A stretch of 64,000 nt of DNA from Medicago truncatula. Taxonomy: Eukaryota > Streptophyta > Magnoliopsida > Fabales > Fabaceae. The notes beneath the pieces are model-generated. The model saw nothing but the letters and a program-made list of their open reading frames with translations. It had not been told where the DNA came from and did no database searches. The stretch is taken from assembly GCF_003473485.1 (NCBI RefSeq), contig NC_053044.1:30880091-30944090 (forward strand). The letters are read 5' to 3'. Below are positions 1 to 11,200 of this stretch, one piece after another. How positions within the stretch are numbered: position 1 is the stretch's first letter; each line of letters opens with the position of its first letter. Position numbers and translations under genes: made by a program.

Positions 1-569
1 TGAATGCAAAAACTTTAAATTTACCTGAGTTCGACAAAAGTAAAAGGATACTATGAATCCCAATGTTACTTATCACACAGACAACAGAAGCATCATGGCG
101 GAGTTTCATTGCTTGGGAGCATCATAAGAAGAAATTGAAGACTGGTTCTTCTTCTGTTGCAGAAAGGCGTAGTGTGTGAGCTTCATCTGCCTTGCTTTTC
201 AGGGATTTGGTATGCTGTTCCAGTGATGTTCAACTACTCAAAGACAGTAAAGTTATAGTAGACAATTCGAACAAGAGCAATTGAGATCTGGTGGCTTTTT
301 TCCATTCAATCGCTGGGGGAGTTGACCGTGGCATTATTGACCACCAACATATCACCATGTTTCATGCCTTGAACATATTTTCCCCAGAAAATTATGCCAC
401 CAAAATCTTCATATTACTCTGCCATTTTTTTAGCAAAATTTTAGATTGGTACTACAAATTTCACGAATTTTTAAAGCGCGGCTACATCTTTGCTGCTACC
501 ATCGTAACTTTTCTCACTGTTGTCCAGACTTGTTACGCAATCATCGCCTATCGCTTTCCGAGGTAAGCC
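1..569 (+). pseudogene. Decayed DUF247 (UPF0481) gene fragment, unit A
   Basis: This matches the last third of the intact DUF247 gene at 29296-30720 (roughly 30151-30720) almost base for base, so it is the 3' part of a paralogue whose 5' part lies left of the window. Compared with that copy it has lost two bases near position 25 and shows several further small indels before position 175. A TGA replaces the codon corresponding to CGT (NRDLV) near 283, so no continuous reading frame remains. Only the last ~90 codons (291-566) stay open, including the C-terminal hydrophobic anchor (FAATIVTFLTVVQTCYAIIA). It is a pseudogene on present evidence. The short open 3' part alone would lack most of the DUF247 domain. 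Confidence 0.85.
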
Positions 570-960
570 ATATATAAAACTATGATTTCATATGCATATG
601 TGTGAGTACTTTTGGATGACAAATTTATATTTTTTGAAAAGGTAAAATTGTCAAACACCCGTGTTGTGATGAATTGAAGAAGCAACGAAAGATCCAAATT
701 AGAACACGAAGCTCTTCAACATCAACTGATGTTCAACGAAAGGAAAAAGACGTGTTTAGAAAACATACATTTGACAATCCTTCAGATGTAGACAATGTAC
801 CTTTGCAATATGTAACTCTGTAATACTAAGGACTACTTGATTTCAGAAATCCGCGTCTAACTGAAACGACAGTCGATTATCCGCGTCAGTTTCATTTCAA
901 TGTTTATGATATCTGCAACTTCAATTTCAGATCTTTTCAAATAATCATTGAAAAGTGTGT
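570..960 (+). other. 3' flank of the DUF247 pseudogene, duplicated in unit B
   Basis: The sequence after the stop codon continues to match the DNA after the intact DUF247 gene (30721-31105), for example around AACACCCGTGTTGTGATGAA and GATATCTGCAACTT. Similarity stops near 945, where unit B carries a hAT remnant. The duplicated segment therefore extends past the coding region. No gene is seen here. Confidence 0.7.
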
Positions 961-2637
961 TAGGTGGCTGTATTAGAATATTATTTCAGATCTGTTTTGC
1001 AGCATTGCAGTCACACAAAGCATGAACTGTAGTTTTAGGTTCATTTGCAAATGAAGGGGAATCAGATGAAGCAGCAATATGTTCCTTTCTGCAGAATAAT
1101 CTCTAGATGAATTAAGCATATGAATCTACCATCATAGCATCAAATGCGCGTGATCCTATTCAATTCTGCAAAGTAGCAACTTATTAATTAACAAGGTTAC
1201 ATGAATTGATTGAACTTGTTGGCATTGATCAAATCAACTTTAAGGATCTGGTCAATTTGTACTCCTTCTCAATTGATTTGCACACAATTTACCAGCAAAA
1301 TTGGAGTGTAAAGAAGGATCACCGTTAGTTTTATGGTTTATACAATGGGGGCACTTGTGTAATTACAGTGTTCATTCCCAGGATTCTACATCACAAACCA
1401 AACGTATTTTACCTGTTCCCTGGAATTATTTTCAAAAAAGTTCCCAGGAATTAAACAATTAACCAAACACTTTTTTCTATATTTTCCTCGGAATAAAATT
1501 TTAACCTTCACATTCCAGGGAAAGCAATTCGAAATTCTGTTCTGGCATATTCTTCCTAAACCAGCGTTTATTTAGATATTTCCAATAAAAAAAATTTGTT
1601 TGACAAGTCAAAAGTATATTTGACATCTCCTCATCTGCAACCAATTCTTGATGTGAAAACACAGATACAAAAGGATCATCTTGGAATAGCAAAAAGAGTG
1701 GATCCGAGGGGTCCCAAATGAATTGGCTTATTCGAAAAATGCCTTGATACCTAGGAATAAATTTTGTAACCTTCAAACAATCGCCCAATTAGACCATTCG
1801 TTTTCATGTCAAATCACCTAATTAATTCTCACATCATCAAATCAGAAGTATCAAAACTGCAATATAATTATGCAAAACTACGGGGACTAAAAATCATTTA
1901 ATCCAAACAACAAATTCTAAATTGTTATTCTTCTTCCTTTTCTCTCCTCTTCTCTCTACCATGCATCTTCCACTATTATCGTTAACCCTAAGAAGCTCTT
2001 CAAATATCTAGCATCTATGCGAAATAGGAATTGAAATATTCTCAACAGTCACTCAGGTGACGTATCTAGTATCAGTTAAATTGAAATATTCATAAAGCAT
2101 TCAAGAGGAAGGAAAAATCGAACATGAAATCATGATGGAGATCAATAAACATTATATAACATTTAAACTCAATATTTATGTATATCATACACACGAACGA
2201 ACCCAAACTAAAACTACCATTATTCAACCCATGAACTGCACTAAGAATTCAAATAATCGCGGAACTAGCCTATTCAATCAAGTGAACCAAAAGAATAAGT
2301 AAAGAGAACTCATACAATAAGAATATTATTAGAATTTGTATTCAATAACACAAAATCAATAAAATTCAATCCCAAATTGTCATTAATATTAATTCCAATA
2401 CAACATGAAGGTCACTAAACACAAATTGAAATAAATTTCTTGGGAGATGCTCCATGACAGCAGTGGCATCCTTCAAGACAGAAGTTATAGTTCATTCACT
2501 TCTTTCCTAAACAAGAAAATGATTGCAAAATAGAGTCAAATTTTATTGATTCAAATTATGAAACACCTAATATGAAACACTCAAGAGAGACTCGCTGGAC
2601 CAAATCCAGTGTTTATGGTTGGATCGTGATGGATATT
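961..2637. other. Intergenic, no gene recognised
   Basis: AT-rich DNA. The only longer open frame (1501-1788, minus) has no recognisable motifs. Around 1370-1530 the word TCCCAGGAAT or near variants recurs, suggesting an old repeat remnant. Nothing else supportable. Confidence 0.5.
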
Positions 2638-2880
2638 TTAATTCCTTAACTTTTTCTTTCCGTGCACCTCTTGTATCCATGCTCTTCGCAAGGCTTCAGA
2701 AACGGTGCTGCTACTTTGAGCGGTGTTGCTAACAGAAACAGATTCGACGGAAACTGTTTCTGATTCCAACAAACTCGTCTTCAATGAAAACAATGTCGTC
2801 TTTAGGACGTTGGAGCTGAAATTGGAAGACCCATGCCGTAACATTCTTGATCCTCTGACCGCAGCGGTTGCCGGATTTGA
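2638..2880 (-). other. Unidentified GC-richer coding-like fragment
   Basis: An open frame read on the minus strand from about 2880 down to a TAA near 2638 encodes a Ser/Val-rich stretch (core MLRHGSSNFSSNVLKTT, then ESETVSVESVSVSN, ending HGKKKLRN). It is clearly richer in G+C than its surroundings, as expected of exon-derived DNA. The frame is open upstream of the Met, so it may be an exon or a captured exon fragment. I do not recognise the family, and there is no partner gene beside it. Chance cannot be excluded. Confidence 0.3.
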
Positions 2881-3399
2881 TGAAGATTGAAGTAAACTTC
2901 ATATCTTTTTAGCTTTATTATATGCACAATGATGTGGTAGTATATTACATTACTAAAGGTCAACTTCAGTTCTGATTTGAGACATCAACCATAAGTTCAT
3001 AACCCATTGGATCTTGACTATCGATTTAAGATTATCCGACTCATAATACACCTTCAATAAACCATCATTAAATAATCTTTACAATTGGTTTGCAATCAGA
3101 CATTCAAAGTCAATAATTTTGTTACAGTTGCTGCATAGAATCTGAATTCAACCCTAATTTAAGCAAACAACATGTCTAAAACACTTCGCATTATGTTACG
3201 ACTATAATATTTTCGAATAACCTATTCATCCAACTAGCTAGATTTCCATATATCTAGTAACTCAGAATCATGTGGTTCGTCCTCATCACAATCTACGTAA
3301 TAAATAACCAATGTTATAACAGTAGTATAATCGACAAAATATGCTCAACATGATTTCTTATTTGAAATAATGAAGAAATGTATACTTCATGACCAACAT
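2881..3399. other. Intergenic, no gene recognised
   Basis: AT-rich DNA with no open frame of note. It ends at the target duplication of the retroposon that follows. Confidence 0.5.
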
Positions 3400-3412
3400 A
3401 ACATACGAACAA

Positions 3413-4627
3413 CCGAGACCCACGTGTTTGTAGAGAGAAGGCAGCGCTTCTCTCTCTAACTTATCGTGATACCACCACCATCATTTCTAGGGTTTCCTAG
3501 GTGTGAGGAGGCGGTTACGCCAGCTTGTTCTGGCTTTCCTAGCCTAAAATGGGTTTCTCCCCTAGGTAATCCTAGTCCTTTGTCTCCACTGTATTTGTCT
3601 TCGTGTTTCGTTCAGTGTATTTTCCTCCTTATTCTGTGTTTTTTGTAACTATGGAGATTTGGGGCAAAATGGATCTTACAAAGGAAGAAACTGAAGAGGG
3701 CCGCGTCGCTGACAAAACAGAGGGTTGTGGGGAAGAGATCTTCACAGGTGAACATCATCCCCTTGCGATCTCCTCCACCTCAACGAAACGGCCACCACAG
3801 GAGCCACCTCCTCGAGTTGTTATGATTATACGGAAGAGGCGGTTGAAGCTTCAACACCTCTCTATCTTGCAGAAAACTGAATTTGGCCTCTTACCTCTGG
3901 AGCTCAGCCTCGAAAGGCCTCCACGGAAGCCTCCAGATGAAGTCCGGATAACCCTCCTTCCTCAGATTTCATCTTTAAGTCGTCCACCTCCGAAATCTCC
4001 ATGAGTGATTATCGACTGGGTTTGTTTAACTTGTTCTGTTTCTGCTCTAACTTTTCTGTGTTTGTTGTTCTTTTTGCGTGTTTTTTATGTTCTGTGTGTT
4101 TTTTATGTTGTTCTAAGGTTTGCGTCCTACCTTTAAGTTTAGTTGGATTTAAGCATTGTCCTCAACTGAGATTTGATTGCAACTATCATACGAGTTTTGT
4201 TGCCTTTTATGAGGATGAATCCAGGTTCAACCCCTTTGCCTTTTATCGGCTGATTTCTGTCCAGAGTGACAAAGTGAAAAAATCCGAGACCAAATATAGT
4301 CGAAATGTGCGTGATGAAGCCAAAAAAATGATCCGTAACTGGATAGAAAAAAAGACATTGGATTCTCACATCTCCTTTGTCACCTTTAGAAGATGGAAGA
4401 TGTTGATGAATGGATTGTTAGGTTGTGAATTATGGTCGAATTTCTCATATTTTGTCTACAAAGTTTATGTGTATTGTAAATCATGAATTAGTAGGTTATT
4501 TCTCTTGTATTGACTCTTCAAGTTTGTTGGGGAATGTCCCTTCAATGTCAATACTAGCTGGATGTAATATTCTATGTTTTATGAAATGTTAAGCTCTTGT
4601 TTACTGTCAAAAAAAAAAATTAAATAA
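3413..4627 (+). mobile_element. Poly(A)-tailed non-LTR retroposon, about 1.2 kb, with 13-bp target duplication
   Basis: The segment is bracketed by an exact 13-bp direct repeat, AACATACGAACAA, at 3400-3412 and 4628-4640. The right end, just before the repeat, is an A-rich tail (TCAAAAAAAAAA then TTAAATAA). A poly(A) tail with a long target duplication is the signature of LINE-type target-primed reverse transcription. The interior is GC-richer than the flanks and carries a small proline-rich reading frame, but no reverse transcriptase. It is therefore either an internally deleted LINE, a non-autonomous retroposon moved by a LINE, or a processed retrocopy. The perfect repeat indicates a fairly young insertion. 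Confidence 0.75.
3651..4004 (+). CDS. Small proline-rich hypothetical protein inside the retroposon
   Basis: The frame encodes 117 residues starting MEIWGKMDLTKEE. It has an acidic/Lys N-terminus, then a basic, proline-rich C-terminal half with repeated PP(R/K) motifs (KRPPQEPPPR, ERPPRKPPDE, SRPPPKSP). The start was chosen as the Met beginning MEIWGK; an in-frame Met lies 16 codons upstream at 3603. No catalytic motif, signal peptide or membrane segment is apparent. A second frame (4001-4486) overlaps its end and is probably 3' untranslated sequence. The position between target duplications means it is the cargo or first ORF of a retroposon. The protein family is not recognised, and translation is uncertain. 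Confidence 0.35.
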   Translation: MEIWGKMDLTKEETEEGRVADKTEGCGEEIFTGEHHPLAISSTSTKRPPQEPPPRVVMIIRKRRLKLQHLSILQKTEFGLLPLELSLERPPRKPPDEVRITLLPQISSLSRPPPKSP

Positions 4628-4795
4628 AACATACGAACAATCAATAGTAATTTCCAAGTACACAATTATTTAGATAGTTTAATATATTTGAGATGCGAAA
4701 AGAGGAAACAATCCAAGCAATAAATAACATTCAAGGATAAAAGGTCCAACAGTAATTTTAGCAGTAAAGGAACGGAAGAAAGAAAAAATGTTTAA

Positions 4796-5274
4796 TAGCC
4801 AATAGGGTCACTTAAAGCAGCGCGGGTTTCTGAAATATGTGCCTGTTGTTGAATGATACTCTACAGAACAGCTTTAGAGGTAGCCAACCTGATGCTTTGT
4901 ACACGTTCAGTCAATATGTGTTTTGAGTCCCACAACTTTTTCAACACCATCCAACCATTCCTTATCAAAAGGAAATCTACGCACATCTTGTAATAACTCA
5001 ACAAATTCAGAGTGGCTTGAACCTACCACATCCAACACATTATGTGGTTGGAGGAATTTCAATAGCTCAGCTAGGCAGTTGTAGGCATAACCCTTGTATC
5101 TGTTACTCAATGAAGGGTCCTTTAAATGAACAGAAGGATGCTTAACAAGGAAATCAGTCAACAAAGACAAGTTCTCGATAGCCAAATGATTCTTGGAGAC
5201 TAGATTCTCGAGTTCCTTTGTGACAGCCAAAGACGAACTAAAATATTCATCTATTTGAGATTGAGAAGGTTCCC
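4796..5274 (-). pseudogene. Last exon of the unit A CNL gene, truncated helical C-terminal domain
   Basis: Read on the minus strand from an acceptor (TTACAG) whose exon starts at 5274, this encodes a domain with ENLSLLTDFLVKHPS, SNRYKGYAYNCLAELLKFLQ and FPFDKEWLDGVE. It matches the last exon of unit B (32739-33310) closely. In unit B the domain continues into a coiled coil of about 80 residues ending ETRAALSAPLGY. Here the frame stops near 4907 (LKTHID, stop), and only the distal tail survives (ETRAALSDPIGY, about 4796-4840), so roughly 100-150 bp of coiled-coil coding sequence is deleted. It would be spliced to upstream exons of the CNL at 8313-11645 if that gene is still expressed to this point. 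Confidence 0.65.
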
Positions 5275-5359
5275 CTGTAAGTATAGTAAAGAACAATATA
5301 ATTATGCCTACTTCAGCACAAGAAAATTAATTAAAACTACAATGAAGCAATAAAATAAC

Positions 5360-5592
5360 TTCAGCAGGCTTTGAAGGACACTGAGATGCAATATAAGAGG
5401 GTCTTGATTTGGAAAACATCATCATTTCGAGAAACTAAAATACTTGTGGGTGGAAAAAAGTTCAAAATCAAAAGGGTGATGAACTTTAGAGTAACATAAT
5501 AGAAAATATATTCAAGAGTCTTCACCTTGATCATTGGTCTCTACAGTGGCAATGGAAAAAGAAGACTTAGTTATTTGGTCATCACCATCTTC
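5360..5592 (-). pseudogene. Two small 3' exons of the unit A CNL gene
   Basis: The exon-like block 5526-5592 is flanked by GTGTAG (acceptor) and GTGAAGAC (donor) and encodes EDGDDQITKSSFSIATVETNDQ or close to it. It corresponds to unit B exon 33645-33765 (DDGDG...KTKDDQ), which shares the same donor sequence. The block 5360-5434 corresponds to unit B exon 33399-33553 but is shorter. At its 3' edge unit B has GAAG before GT, whereas unit A has GAA followed by GTT, one G fewer. The next exon in unit A begins GGGAACC where unit B has GGAACTC, one G more, so the reading phase could be preserved. No transcript evidence is available. Confidence 0.5.
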
Positions 5593-5599
5593 CTACACA

Positions 5600-6761
5600 T
5601 AGATTCAAATCAACAAATGATATTATCATCATATTTATATACATGATCAAATATTTAACTACATATACTTTAATTTGGAAGAGTCTGAATTCACTGCATG
5701 CAGATCAGACTAAAAGTATAAAACCGAAGAATATACTTGATTGATATATGATATGAAACAATTATTATGGTCACTAAGTGTTTTATTTAAAAATATTTTT
5801 GTTTGTAAATTTAAAATAATCTTATAATACAGAATATACTTATTAATTTATTTTAAGGAAAATTACCTATTAATTTTTGTTAGAAGCAAATAGTGCACAC
5901 TTGACCAAAAATGAATAAATAGCAGATGCACTTTGAAAATATCTTGGCCATGTTAATCAAAATATCAGATACATCAGAAGTCCAATAGCTCTATCTAAAT
6001 AACCCTTATATGCAATCGATCTATTTCAGCGTACATATATAATTAAATAACTTGAAAAAAAATGTAATTAGATTTAGTTGATATATGTATTATAATGTCA
6101 ATCTAAAAATTTGAATAAAAACCAAATTATTCTCTCATAATTTTCTCAAAGTCCAATGTAGTCATTGACAAAAAGTAATATCTATACTGACATTTAGTCC
6201 AATTTAGTCCCTGGCATTTTTTTTATAATGTCGGAATGAGCCCCTCTGTTATAATGAGTAAGGATTTAACAAAAAATTTACAAAAAAGTAATATCTAAAC
6301 TAGTCCATTAATATATATATATATATATATATTAAAATAATATTTAATTTTCTAGGCTAGGCTTAGCCTCAAGAGAGAAGAAAAAATATTAACAAAAAAG
6401 TCATATCAAATTTGATAGATCGGTCGACATATGAATATCTCATAATAAAGTCATAGTAAAATAATTTTCTCAAGTCTAAACCCAAACTTGGACATGAATC
6501 GAACATGAAAGGAAACTAATCAATGGGTCAAAAAAAGATTTAAATCCTAAAGCATTATATAAAAGATATTAATGATATGTGTTTATATATATAAGCTAGA
6601 AGACATCTTTTATGAAGATGTCTTTTTAGTAAGTTATTCTATGGGCATTTACTAAAAGACACCAAATAATTTTTATGAAGGTGTTTTTTAGCAAAATCCA
6701 TATATATAGTGATATCTCACTACTATTAAACTGAGTAGCATTAATTGTTGGTGCAAATCTT
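5600..6761. other. Intron or intergenic DNA of unit A, no exon recognised
   Basis: Very AT-rich. An (AT)n run occupies about 6310-6332. The LRR exon and Ser/Thr-rich exons that unit B has at 34035-36304 have no recognisable counterpart here, so they were lost from unit A or replaced by repeat DNA. Confidence 0.5.
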
Positions 6762-6774
6762 ATAGGTCAATTGT

Positions 6775-6865
6775 CCTCGTGAACTTAACTTAGTTGGTAT
6801 GTACAATGCATAATATATGTAAGGTATGGGGTTCGAATTCCGGCCACCACAAAAGAAAAAGTTTG
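6775..6865 (+). mobile_element. Short tRNA-derived SINE
   Basis: The insert contains a pol III A-box-like word (TAACTTAGTTGGTA) and a B-box-like word (GGTTCGAATTCC) and ends in an A-rich tail. It is flanked by 13-bp direct repeats with one mismatch: ATAGGTCAATTGT at 6762-6774 and ATAGGCCAATTGT at 6866-6878. The body resembles the tRNA-like head of the SINEs at 28.6 kb and 46.3 kb. Confidence 0.75.
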
Positions 6866-7226
6866 ATAGGCCAATTGTTTTATGTTAAACTTATATTATG
6901 TATTATGAATTTTATTATTCAATAAAATGGGCTATTATTATTTATATTTTCTATAAGATTAATTGAGTCTCTAAATTAGTTAGTTCAAATTAAGTTCCTA
7001 TAATAGATAGTTCAAATAAAGAGACAGTAAGTTAGACTTAATCGTGAGATTACATTCACATAAAGATTACTATTCTTAAAAGTATCCGTAGTCGAGTTTT
7101 ATTATAAATTGGGATAATAATAAAGCGTGGAGGTTATTATGTATGTAGATTGATGATCACATCTCACTACGGATATGAGATATTAACTCTATACATAAGT
7201 ATAAATATTATGAGTAATATTTATAT

Positions 7227-7424
7227 GGGTTAATAGGTCTTTACCCCCCTGTAATATAGGTCATTTTTATTTTTTTTTCAAGAAATTTTCGTTGTTGTTT
7301 GGCCTATTAGGGGGGTAAATCAAAACAAAAATATTTTACAAGGGGGTGAATCAAAATAAAAATTTTACAGGGGGAAAAATCAAAAAATGACCTATATTAC
7401 AGGGAGGTAAAGACCTATTAACCC
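7227..7424. mobile_element. Mutator-type MITE, 198 bp, 9-bp target duplication
   Basis: The ends form an inverted repeat of about 45 bp (GGGTTAATAGGTCTTTACCC at the left, its near complement at the right). They are flanked by an exact 9-bp duplication TATTTATAT at 7218-7226 and 7425-7433. A 9-bp duplication with long terminal inverted repeats is the hallmark of Mutator-like elements. It has no coding capacity. It lies in the DNA between the CNL exon and its 3' exons. Confidence 0.85.
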
Positions 7425-7433
7425 TATTTATAT

Positions 7434-7859
7434 TGGATTGATCCGCAATGAGATTACTCATAGTATATACTACATAGTATTTGTGATGAAAGTGTAATAA
7501 GATATTCTCATAGTGATAATAGTATATATCACTCTTAGACATGGAACCATTATGATCCCTAAATGTGGACTACAATATTTTATTGTCATTTAAACGTTAT
7601 CTGTAACAAGATAACTATAAAATTAGTTCATGGACAGTTGATGAATTATGCTAGAGATATGAGTGTCCTAGATGAGATTTGTTACATGATATATATCTTT
7701 AAGTGTAATTATACACCTAAAAGAGTATGTGTTCGAAATTGTTTGTGCACTTCAAGAGTAACAAATACTTTCACCAGTTCATGTCAAATTGTTGATAATG
7801 CATGAAAAGGGAAATTTTAAAATTTTAATTTCCACTGACTTTCTGATCATGATTTCCCT
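7434..7859. other. No gene recognised
   Basis: AT-rich sequence with only short open frames (for example 7563-7805) that lack known motifs. Confidence 0.45.
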
Positions 7860-7861
7860 TC

Positions 7862-8121
7862 ATTAATGACTACAAAAATCTTGGTGGTGGAACCAACTAT
7901 TTGTTGGGACTAGTAGTTTGATGGGGACGGGACGTTTTTTTGGATGTTTTTGAGTGGGTGTTGGGTTTGTCCTAATCTTTATGTAGACTTGGTTCATCTC
8001 CCTTGAAAGTATGCTCTTTTGAGGGAGTGTCTCTTTGTGTTCTTGTTTTTCTTTGTGTGGTGGTTGCTTTTTCTTGGCAAAAACATTCGAAGCATCATTT
8101 TTCTTATAAATAAAAAAAAAA
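7862..8121 (+). mobile_element. Probable LINE-type 3' end with poly(A)
   Basis: A G/T-rich stretch resembling plant LINE 3' untranslated regions (GAGGGAGTGTCTCTTTGTGT, many TTTTTCTTTGTG words) ends in TATAAATAAA followed by a run of A at about 8108-8119. No clear target duplication was found, and the coding part is missing, so this would be a 5'-truncated insertion. Confidence 0.4.
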
Positions 8122-8273
8122 AACAAAACTTGGAGAGTACGAGGTTTGCTGTTTTATTTTACTATATTGCGTTAACGCCATCATGCATTATGTCACTAAG
8201 ATTAAAACCATTTCATCTTTACAGCGAAGTAGTTATTGATTGCATTTTTTGAGTAAGATTAAAAAGCATCCAT

Positions 8274-11200
8274 TTATTGCACAAAAAACAAAATATATTG
8301 AAAGAGGGATACCTTTTTGATAGTGTCCATTGATTCTAAACTCGGATGAATTATGAAACCATGAAAAGATTTGATAGCAGCATGTGAGCATCTATTGTGT
8401 TCAAGTTCTACCAAAGGTGGAAATGTTGTGCGATATTGTTTGGTACACATGGCAACTAGACCAGGAAGATTGCAAAGACTGATATATTTCAATGCTGGAA
8501 GATGTAGGTGAATCTCATTGTGGCTTTGATTTTCCCCATCATAGTATCCGATTATGTACTCGAATTTGATGCAATCTTCAACATAGATCCTTTTCAATTT
8601 TGGGAAGACCTTACCCCAACTATGGCCACCACTGTCATGATTGATGTCTATTATTATGTTCTTCAACTCATCACAGTTCTTAATTGTCAAAGTTTCCAAC
8701 AACATTCTTGGTGTAATAGATAGAATAAACACCGACTTTATCGCCAAAAAATGAGACAGATTAATCTCTTTAACATTGCACAAGCTATATGATTGTATTG
8801 GAAGACATGGAACATATTCCCATATGAGAAGACGATACGAAATATTGTACTGATCTTGGCCTATTATGTATTTGAGCTTATCACATCTTCTTATTCTGAT
8901 TGTCTCTAGTACCGGATGTCTTTGAGCAGAGAGAAAGGGGAATATATATTCTAATCGGGGACACTCTTCAATAGCAATAACTTTTAGCTTTGAAAAAATT
9001 GATCCCCCACTCTTTTTATCATTATCAACATCTATTTCTACTCTTGATTCCTTCTCCCTTTTTTCATATGTTACTATGTTTTCCAGTCCCTCACAATTAG
9101 CTATTTTCAATTTCTCTAGCGACACCAAGCTTTGAGAAGTCAACGGTTGAAATACAGAAACTAACATCGGACAATTCTGCAGTTTGATGATCTTTAGGTT
9201 GTAGAGGTTTCTCTGGCATTTAAACAAGCTTTTCAAATGTTTACAATCCTTGATTGATACCTTCTCTAAATACATCAAAGATTCAGAGGAAACGGGACCA
9301 TTAAACAGTTCTTCCAAATTTTCCATTCCATCCAGTTTTAGCACAACCAAGTTGGAAAAGAAGACATTTGGTACTTGAAACCCAATACCATTAGTGTCAA
9401 TTAGGTGCTGAAGCTGTGAGATGCAACTCAAACTAAGTTCAACTGTATAATTCATACCTTGATCCATAGAAACAATCTCGGGTATGAGATTTCTCCATTC
9501 CCTCTCGAAGCTTCTTAGTCTAAGAACCTCTGCTTCTTGCAGACAATACCTTAGTGTTGTTTCAGATAAGAAAACTTCATCCTTTTCTAGAACAGAGACA
9601 TACTTTGATGATGAATCATTCACTGATCTCCGATGTTCATCGATACAAAACCTTTGCAATTTAGGGAAAGTTATTTCTCGGCAAGAAGCATTAAAACTAC
9701 CAGTGAAATACAACTCTTCAAGCAATGAGCATCTTTCAATCACTTCAAATGGATCATTCCTTTCAATTATACAACATTCCAAGTTCAACAATCTAAATTT
9801 CTCTAGTTCTGCAATTCCATGCGGCAATTCGTCAATTTTACAGTCTTTCAAATCAAGAGTCTCAAGACTTTGCAAATTTGCCAACGTAGAGATATTACCC
9901 AAATCAACAAGTGTAAAGAGAAGAGATCGGATATTCTTCAACGACTCAATTGATCGAGGTAATGATAGAGATAACCTACGATAATGGTCATATAACAAAT
10001 GAAAAACCCGAAGGTCATTATTATTTTCAAAAAATGAATTCGGGACTTCATTTTTCACATCGCGGCAGTCTTCATCCTTATACACGGTGACAATTAGAAT
10101 CTCAAGCTTAGAACCATCAAAATTATATGAAAATACATCCATTATCTTTCCTTCGCAAAACAAATATTTAATGTTCTTCTCCTTTTCATCAATTTTCTTT
10201 TGATTTTTACCATCCAATTTTACTGTTTGAATCTTATTGTCCGCTATCCGTTGGGCTGCATCACGACCAAAGTATGGCATTTTCACTTTGTTATGATTGG
10301 CCTCCAACAATAAACATGAATCTAGGAGTTTTTCTTTTGTGTAAACTGCTTGAATTCGACCATCTTCGTAGCTTCCATAATCTTCCCCAAAAAGGCCTGC
10401 TCCTATGCCAAGTCTAGTTACCATTTCTATAGGAATATTTTCATCTTCTTGAAATACAGAGCACAACAGGAATAGTCTCTTGGCCTTTTCATTCTTCATA
10501 GTATCATATCTCAACTTCAAGATTTTATAAATTTCAAACGCTGTATCACCATTCTGCATCAGCAGCTCTTTTAAGGCCACATCCCATACTTCTAGACGTT
10601 GCTCACCCATTAATCTACTGGCTATAGTAGCAATTGCAATTGGTAATCCTCTGCATTCATTTGTAATTTTACGACCCTTGTCAAGCAAACTTTGATTTGA
10701 AATTTCACTTAGACCAGCCCACCTTTGGAACATGATCCAGGCTTCTTCTTCAGATAAGAAATCCAGTTGGATTGTCTTACTGCATCTTAATCTCTTGCAC
10801 ACTAAGAAAATGCACGTGGTTACAAGAATTCTACAGCCTTTGTGACTGTAAATATCTGGAATCCCTATTTCATGAAAATTGATATCTCCACACACATCAT
10901 CTAATATTAGAAGAATCTTCTCACCATTGGTTAATCTGCTCCGTAGTTTTCTGGGTCTATCTAACTCATTAAAGTCATCTAATTTCAATCCCAAGCATTC
11001 AGCAATATCATTTTGAATCTTTCTAATATTAACAGATGGTGACACTGTTGTAGCAATGACGCGTGCAAATTGTTTGGATTCCTTAACTGCGTTACCCACT
11101 TCAATGGCCAATGTAGTTTTTCCTGTGCCCCCCATCCCATACAACCCGGTTATATAACTGTCTTCATCTTTTAATGCATCCAAAAGCTCTTTGTATTTGG

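Noticed and set aside
4001-4486. 161-codon frame after the proline-rich ORF of the retroposon
   Set aside because: Cys/Phe-rich from T-rich 3' untranslated-like DNA; no motif. Kept as part of the element only.
9484-9984. Plus-strand frame of 166 codons inside the unit A CNL
   Set aside because: It is antisense to the LRR coding region, has no family motif, and a similar shadow appears at 39284-39649 in the paralogue.
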